Below, piece by piece: positions 4,122 to 7,638 of a stretch of 7,638 nt of DNA. Within the stretch, counting starts at the first letter, position 1; each line of letters begins with the position of its first letter. Under the pieces are notes generated by a model. It did not search any database. It was not told where the DNA came from and saw nothing but the letters and a program-made list of their open reading frames with translations. Position numbers and translations under genes: made by a program. Source of the stretch: JAIVGV01 sp035295985. Lineage in GTDB: Bacteria > Acidobacteriota > Blastocatellia > Pyrinomonadales > Pyrinomonadaceae. The DNA lies in contig DATHBT010000041.1 of the NCBI GenBank assembly GCA_035295985.1, forward strand, positions 1 to 7,638. Reading direction: 5' to 3'.

Positions 4122-6458
4122 CTACCTCACGTCCCATAACTTCACCGTGCTGTCGCTCGCGCCCGCGAGCGTCTTGCCGTCAGGGGAAAAGGTCACGCGG
4201 TAAGTATTTCCCATGCCTTCGGCGGTGAGCGTCTGTTTCAACTGCCCCGTCTGCGCGTCCCACAATTTAATCTCGTGATAGCCGCCACCCGCCACCGTCC
4301 GCCCGTCAGGTGAGAAGGCCACGGAATATACGGCGTTACCGCCGGCCCCCGTCAGTGTCCGCTTTAAGGCTCCGTCCTTCATGTCCCACAGCCGGGCGGT
4401 ATTGTCGTAGCTCCCGCTGACTAGCGTTTGACCGTCGGGGGAGAAGTCGAGCGACCGCACACCTTTGTCGTGGCCGGTGAGCGTTAGCTTCAGCGCCCCG
4501 CTTTCGGCGTCCCAGACCTTGACTGAGTTCTCGCTGGCGCCTCCCGTCGCAATCAGCTTACCGTCGGAAGAGAGGGCGAACGACGGGTTGATTGCGCCCA
4601 TGACATTTTCGCGCCGCAGCGCCCACGTTCCGGTGTCCCACAACTTGACCGTGCGGTGGCCCCCTCCGAACAACGTTTTCCCCTCCGCCGAGAAGGCGAC
4701 GAAAGAGATCGCGTCAGAGGGGTACGTCAGCCTTTGTTTGATCCCGCCGCCCCACGCTTTCGTGTCGACGACGATCACGGAATAGTCACGCAGGACGGAG
4801 TTATAGTTCATCGCGGCGGCTAACAGGCTTCCGTCCGGGGAGAAGGCCACCGAAGTTACCCCGCTGCCGAGGTGGGACAGCGTCTGCCTCAACTGCCCGG
4901 TCTGCGCGTCCCACAACATAACCGTTTGATCTTCGCCGCCGGTCGCCAGCGTCTTTCCGTCCGGCGAGAAGGCGACCGCCCTCAAATCCTTGCTGTGCCC
5001 CCTCAACACGTGCTTCAACCCTGCCGACTCCGGCGCACTTTTCTGTCCGGGGCGTGGCGTAGTGGCCGCAGGGCTTGAAGCGACGCGGGGGTTAGAAGGG
5101 CGGTTGGCGTTTGACGGCGTCGCCTTACTGCCGGCCAAGTAAACTACCAGGACGATTCCGGCGACGAGTGCGCCGCCGAGCAACACGGCGAGGCCACCGA
5201 TCCCCCACAGCCATCTCCTCGACTTTCCCGCTGATCGCGCGGGCGGGGCGGGGGCAGCCGGGGTCGGGGCGAGACGCGCCGGGTCATGGACGGGCACAGG
5301 CGGCGCGCCGGAAGTGACGGTCGGCTGCGTCGCCCCGCCCGAAGCGGCGACGGCGTGCCCCGTCGCGCCTGCGTTCGGGGACGTGCTCGGAGGTTGAGTT
5401 GCCGCGGGGGGCGTAGGATGCGCGCCGGCATCACCCGCCGGCGTCGTCGCCGTTTGCGCCGCGGGCGTGCCCATCGCCGCCTGAAGTTCGCGCGCCAGCG
5501 TCGTGGCGTCCGGCTGCCGTGAGTCCACATCTTTAGCCAGCGCGCGGCGGCAGACATGCTCAAGGGCGAGCGGGACGCCCGCGCCGGGCGGCAAGGGCGG
5601 GGGCACTTCAGTCAAATGCTTTGTGACCACGCCCGTGATGTTGGCGGCGGTGAAGGGCGGCCCGCCCGCGAGCATTTCGTAGAGCACCGCGCCGAGGCTG
5701 TAGACGTCCGAGCGCGCGTCCAACTCGTCGCCGCGGCACTGTTCGGGCGACATGTAGTAGGGCGTGCCCATCAGCGTGCCCGCCTGCGTCAGCGTGGGCA
5801 TCGCGGCGAGGTCGCGGAGTTTGGCGATGCCGAAGTCAACCACCTTGGCGGACTCGCTCTCGCCCTCGCCCTCGGGCGGCAGCACGATGATGTTATCGGG
5901 CTTGAGATCGCGGTGCACGATCTGTCGCCGGTGCGCCGCGCCGACCCCGGCGCAGACGTCCCGCATCAGCGCGACGGCACGACCGGGGGCGAGCCTGCCT
6001 TCCTCGCGCAGGAGGGCGCGGAGCGACTTCCCTTCCGCCAACTCCATCACGATGTAGGCGGGCGCGGCCGACCCGCGCGCCTCTCCGAAGTCGTGAATCG
6101 TGACTACGTTCGGGTGGCGGAGCATGGCGGCGGCGCGCGCCTCTCGCCGGAAACGCTCGACGGCATCCGCGTCGGCGACGAAGGACTGGTGCAGCACCTT
6201 GACGGCCACCTCATCCCCGATGTGCACGCGCCGCGCGCGATAGACGGCCCCCATGCCGCCCTCGCCGAGCCGCGCGACGAGTTCATACTTGGAGTCGAGC
6301 ACCTGGCCGAGTAGCGGGTCGGTGCCGGGCAGGATGTCAGCGAGAGCCGCGGGGTCCAGGAGTTCGGTCGGCGTGTTGAAGGAAATCACCGAGAGGCCGC
6401 AGCCGACGCAAAATTTTGCGTCGTCTCTTAAAACGTGCTGACACTGTGGACAGTTCAT
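4122..6458 (-). CDS. Membrane-spanning Ser/Thr protein kinase with zinc ribbon and WD40 propeller
   Basis: A 778-aa Hanks-type kinase. A zinc ribbon opens it (C3, C6, C17, C20). The kinase domain spans about 58-330 with every key element: GEGGMG loop (65-70), Lys87 in VAVK, Glu106 of helix C, HRDLKPDN (182-189, Asp184), DFG (208-210) and GTPYYMSPE (231-239). Thr222, 224, 228 and 232 in the activation segment are likely phosphosites. A Pro/Ala/Thr-rich linker (331-412) leads to KSRR and one membrane helix (about 415-442), which places the kinase in the cytoplasm. Seven WD40 repeats (about 481-778; SPDG and LWD motifs) would make one complete propeller outside the membrane. ATG at 6458 is chosen because MNCPQC starts the zinc ribbon; a TTG four codons upstream is possible, and AGAGG lies unusually close to the ATG. 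It is divergent from the FHA-GAF gene, its probable partner. The propeller ligand is unknown. Confidence 0.93.
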   Translation of the reverse strand: MNCPQCQHVLRDDAKFCVGCGLSVISFNTPTELLDPAALADILPGTDPLLGQVLDSKYELVARLGEGGMGAVYRARRVHIGDEVAVKVLHQSFVADADAVERFRREARAAAMLRHPNVVTIHDFGEARGSAAPAYIVMELAEGKSLRALLREEGRLAPGRAVALMRDVCAGVGAAHRRQIVHRDLKPDNIIVLPPEGEGESESAKVVDFGIAKLRDLAAMPTLTQAGTLMGTPYYMSPEQCRGDELDARSDVYSLGAVLYEMLAGGPPFTAANITGVVTKHLTEVPPPLPPGAGVPLALEHVCRRALAKDVDSRQPDATTLARELQAAMGTPAAQTATTPAGDAGAHPTPPAATQPPSTSPNAGATGHAVAASGGATQPTVTSGAPPVPVHDPARLAPTPAAPAPPARSAGKSRRWLWGIGGLAVLLGGALVAGIVLVVYLAGSKATPSNANRPSNPRVASSPAATTPRPGQKSAPESAGLKHVLRGHSKDLRAVAFSPDGKTLATGGEDQTVMLWDAQTGQLRQTLSHLGSGVTSVAFSPDGSLLAAAMNYNSVLRDYSVIVVDTKAWGGGIKQRLTYPSDAISFVAFSAEGKTLFGGGHRTVKLWDTGTWALRRENVMGAINPSFALSSDGKLIATGGASENSVKVWDAESGALKLTLTGHDKGVRSLDFSPDGQTLVSGSYDNTARLWDMKDGALKRTLTGAGGNAVYSVAFSPDGRTVAGGGYHEIKLWDAQTGQLKQTLTAEGMGNTYRVTFSPDGKTLAGASDSTVKLWDVR
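4229..4265 (-). repeat. Near-identical DNA copy of WD40 blade sequence (second copy 4880-4916)
   Basis: The 37 nt here and those at 4880-4916 differ at only three positions. They encode LWDAQTGQLKQTL in repeat six and LWDAQTGQLRQTL in repeat one. The other repeats have diverged much more, so these two segments probably share a recent duplication or gene conversion. Confidence 0.75.
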
Positions 6459-6503
6459 CGCCTCTCGCAACCCGCTTCAATGTCCCTCGCCGCCTGAGGC
6501 CTG

Positions 6504-6512
6504 ATCTTAGCA
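6504..6512 (-). promoter_or_regulatory. Extended -10 promoter for the kinase gene
   Basis: The minus strand reads TGCTAAGAT, an extended -10 (TGn plus TAAGAT). It predicts a start near 6497 and a leader of about 40 nt before the kinase ATG. No good -35 lies at normal spacing. This is the best candidate between the two divergent genes for leftward transcription. Confidence 0.4.
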
Positions 6513-6687
6513 CTTCCGCCCGAGCCATGAACGCGCAAAAGACATCCGGCCGATGCCCATTAAGCTTTCGGCCCGCGTTCGATCCCGCGGGGTGGCCGAA
6601 ATCTTAAGCATGGGTAGGCGGCAATGCCGGCGGCTTTCAACCGTCTCGACCGACAGCTGGGGGCGGTGAGTGCGGGTTCAATAAATC

Positions 6688-6716
6688 TTGACCGGCTTTC
6701 ATGTTTGTCATAGAAC
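6688..6716 (+). promoter_or_regulatory. Sigma70-like promoter for the FHA-GAF gene
   Basis: TTGACC (6688-6693), a 17-bp spacer and TAGAAC (6711-6716) are close to the sigma70 consensus. The predicted start near 6723 leaves a leader of only about 15 nt before the ATG at 6738, and no Shine-Dalgarno sequence is visible in it. Confidence 0.55.
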
Positions 6717-6737
6717 TACGTTTTACTCGAAACACCC

Positions 6738-7638
6738 ATGGCCCTAGTCCACATCACCGACGCCGGCGGGCGACAGTGGCAGCACTCGCTCTCGCCCCAA
6801 TCCGTCTGCACCATCGGGCGCGCGCCCGACAATCAGATAGTCCTTAACGACGGGAGCGTCTCGCGCTACCACGCACACATCAAATTCCAACGCGACGCTT
6901 ACTTCATCTTCGACGGAATCGTCGAAGGCTCGACGATCAAGCGCAGCGCCAACAAGGTCTACGTCAACGGGCAGGCGCGCGGCGAGCACGCCCTCGCCGA
7001 CGGCGATCAAATCACCATCGGCACGAGCGTGCTGCGATTCTATCTCGAAGAAGCGCCCGCACAGGTACGCTACGACGACGGGCGCCTCGGGCGCACCCAG
7101 TTCACTATCTCCGCCAACGAAGTGGTCCGGGCGGCGTTGCGGCAGCCGGGGCCGGCATCGGCGGCGGTCGCCTCCGTTGAAGAGGTGGAGGCGCTGCGCC
7201 GCAAGGCGGACATCCTCGCGCTGCTCTACGAGATGAGCAAGACACTCACCTCCGTGTTCGATCTCGACGTTATCTTTCGGCAGGCGACGGATATTATCTT
7301 CCGTGTCACGCCCGCCGACAGAGTTGTGGCGCTGCTCTGCGACGCGCCGGGCGCGAGCGCCGCTCCGGATGCCTCGTTGCGCCCCGTCGCCGCGCAGGTG
7401 CGGGACGAACGCCACGCGGCGCGCGCCGGTGCCGACACCATCGGGCGCACCATCACGCGCAAGGTGATGCGCGAGCGCGTGGCGCTCCTGTCGCAGGACG
7501 CGGCGGCCGACTCGCAGTTCGCCGGCGTGCATTCGATCATCGCACAGGGCGTGCGCTCGACCATCTGCGCGCCGCTTGTCTCCGAATCCGGCGTGCACGG
7601 CGCTCTCTATGCCGACCGCCTCGATCCGACGGCCATCT
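6738..7638 (+). CDS. FHA-GAF domain signalling protein, 3' end outside the window
   Basis: The first 300 residues are present. An FHA domain occupies about 1-105: IGR (26-28), VSRYHA (41-46, with Ser42, Arg43 and His45) and VNG (76-78, Asn77) are the residues that contact phosphothreonine in this family, and DGDQITIG (88-95) is the last conserved strand. A linker with a short charged helix (about 145-165) leads into a GAF domain (about 160-300 and onward; LYEMSKTLTSVFDLDVIFRQ, RSTICAPLVSESGVHGALYAD). Related proteins end in an adenylate/guanylate cyclase, a PP2C/SpoIIE phosphatase or another output domain; which one applies here lies beyond the window. ATG at 6738 starts just before the first FHA strand. 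It is transcribed away from the Ser/Thr kinase gene, which makes that kinase a likely source of its phosphothreonine ligand. Confidence 0.9.
   Translation, partial: MALVHITDAGGRQWQHSLSPQSVCTIGRAPDNQIVLNDGSVSRYHAHIKFQRDAYFIFDGIVEGSTIKRSANKVYVNGQARGEHALADGDQITIGTSVLRFYLEEAPAQVRYDDGRLGRTQFTISANEVVRAALRQPGPASAAVASVEEVEALRRKADILALLYEMSKTLTSVFDLDVIFRQATDIIFRVTPADRVVALLCDAPGASAAPDASLRPVAAQVRDERHAARAGADTIGRTITRKVMRERVALLSQDAAADSQFAGVHSIIAQGVRSTICAPLVSESGVHGALYADRLDPTAI

Noticed and set aside
5556..6314. Plus-strand 252-codon frame opposite the kinase gene.
   Set aside because: It is a shadow of the kinase domain coding sequence, with His/Arg-rich low-information sequence.
6744..7598. Long minus-strand reading frame of 284 codons opposite the FHA-GAF gene.
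   Set aside because: It has no recognisable domain, while the plus strand gives clear FHA and GAF domains. Long antisense frames are expected in GC-rich coding DNA.
1..7638. CRISPR array, tRNA, rRNA, or a recognisable defence, toxin or phage gene cluster.
   Set aside because: No regularly spaced repeats, no cloverleaf-type sequence, and none of the coding regions belongs to such systems.

Overview
The window is GC-rich throughout. Its gene types (an Oar-like TonB-dependent receptor, a zinc-ribbon Ser/Thr kinase with a WD40 propeller, an FHA-GAF protein) are typical of Acidobacteriota, perhaps Blastocatellia. That placement is inference from gene families; there is no rRNA or marker gene here.

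Layout. Positions 1-1025 (minus) hold the C-terminal part of a TonB-dependent receptor, broken by an in-frame stop. It abuts a decayed, 5'-truncated IS1-family transposase (about 1026-1725, plus) that carries a -1 frameshift at an A7 slippery site and a nonsense codon. Positions 1735-2136 hold no protein gene. They carry a possible terminator, two sigma70-like promoters pointing right, and a strong terminator hairpin with U-tract; the segment between can pair end to end. This looks like an unassigned structured small RNA and is the best candidate for something undescribed.

Positions 2152-3377 (minus) encode two intact small genes: an NTF2-like (SnoaL/DUF4440) protein followed by an alpha/beta hydrolase, each with a clear ribosome binding site. 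Upstream of them, 3436-3870 is a scar in which the C-terminal piece of an MBL-fold hydrolase is joined out of frame to an internal piece of a TPR protein. Positions 3871-4121 show no gene.

Positions 4122-6458 (minus) encode a complete 778-aa membrane-spanning Ser/Thr kinase: zinc ribbon, kinase domain, Pro/Ala/Thr-rich linker, one membrane helix and seven WD40 repeats. Divergent from it, starting at 6738 (plus), is an FHA-GAF protein cut off by the window end. Both directions have a plausible promoter in the 279-bp spacer. FHA domains bind phosphothreonine, so the two most likely form one signalling unit in which the kinase supplies phosphosites read by the FHA protein. The left half of the window is a region of decay and rearrangement; the right half is intact signalling genes.
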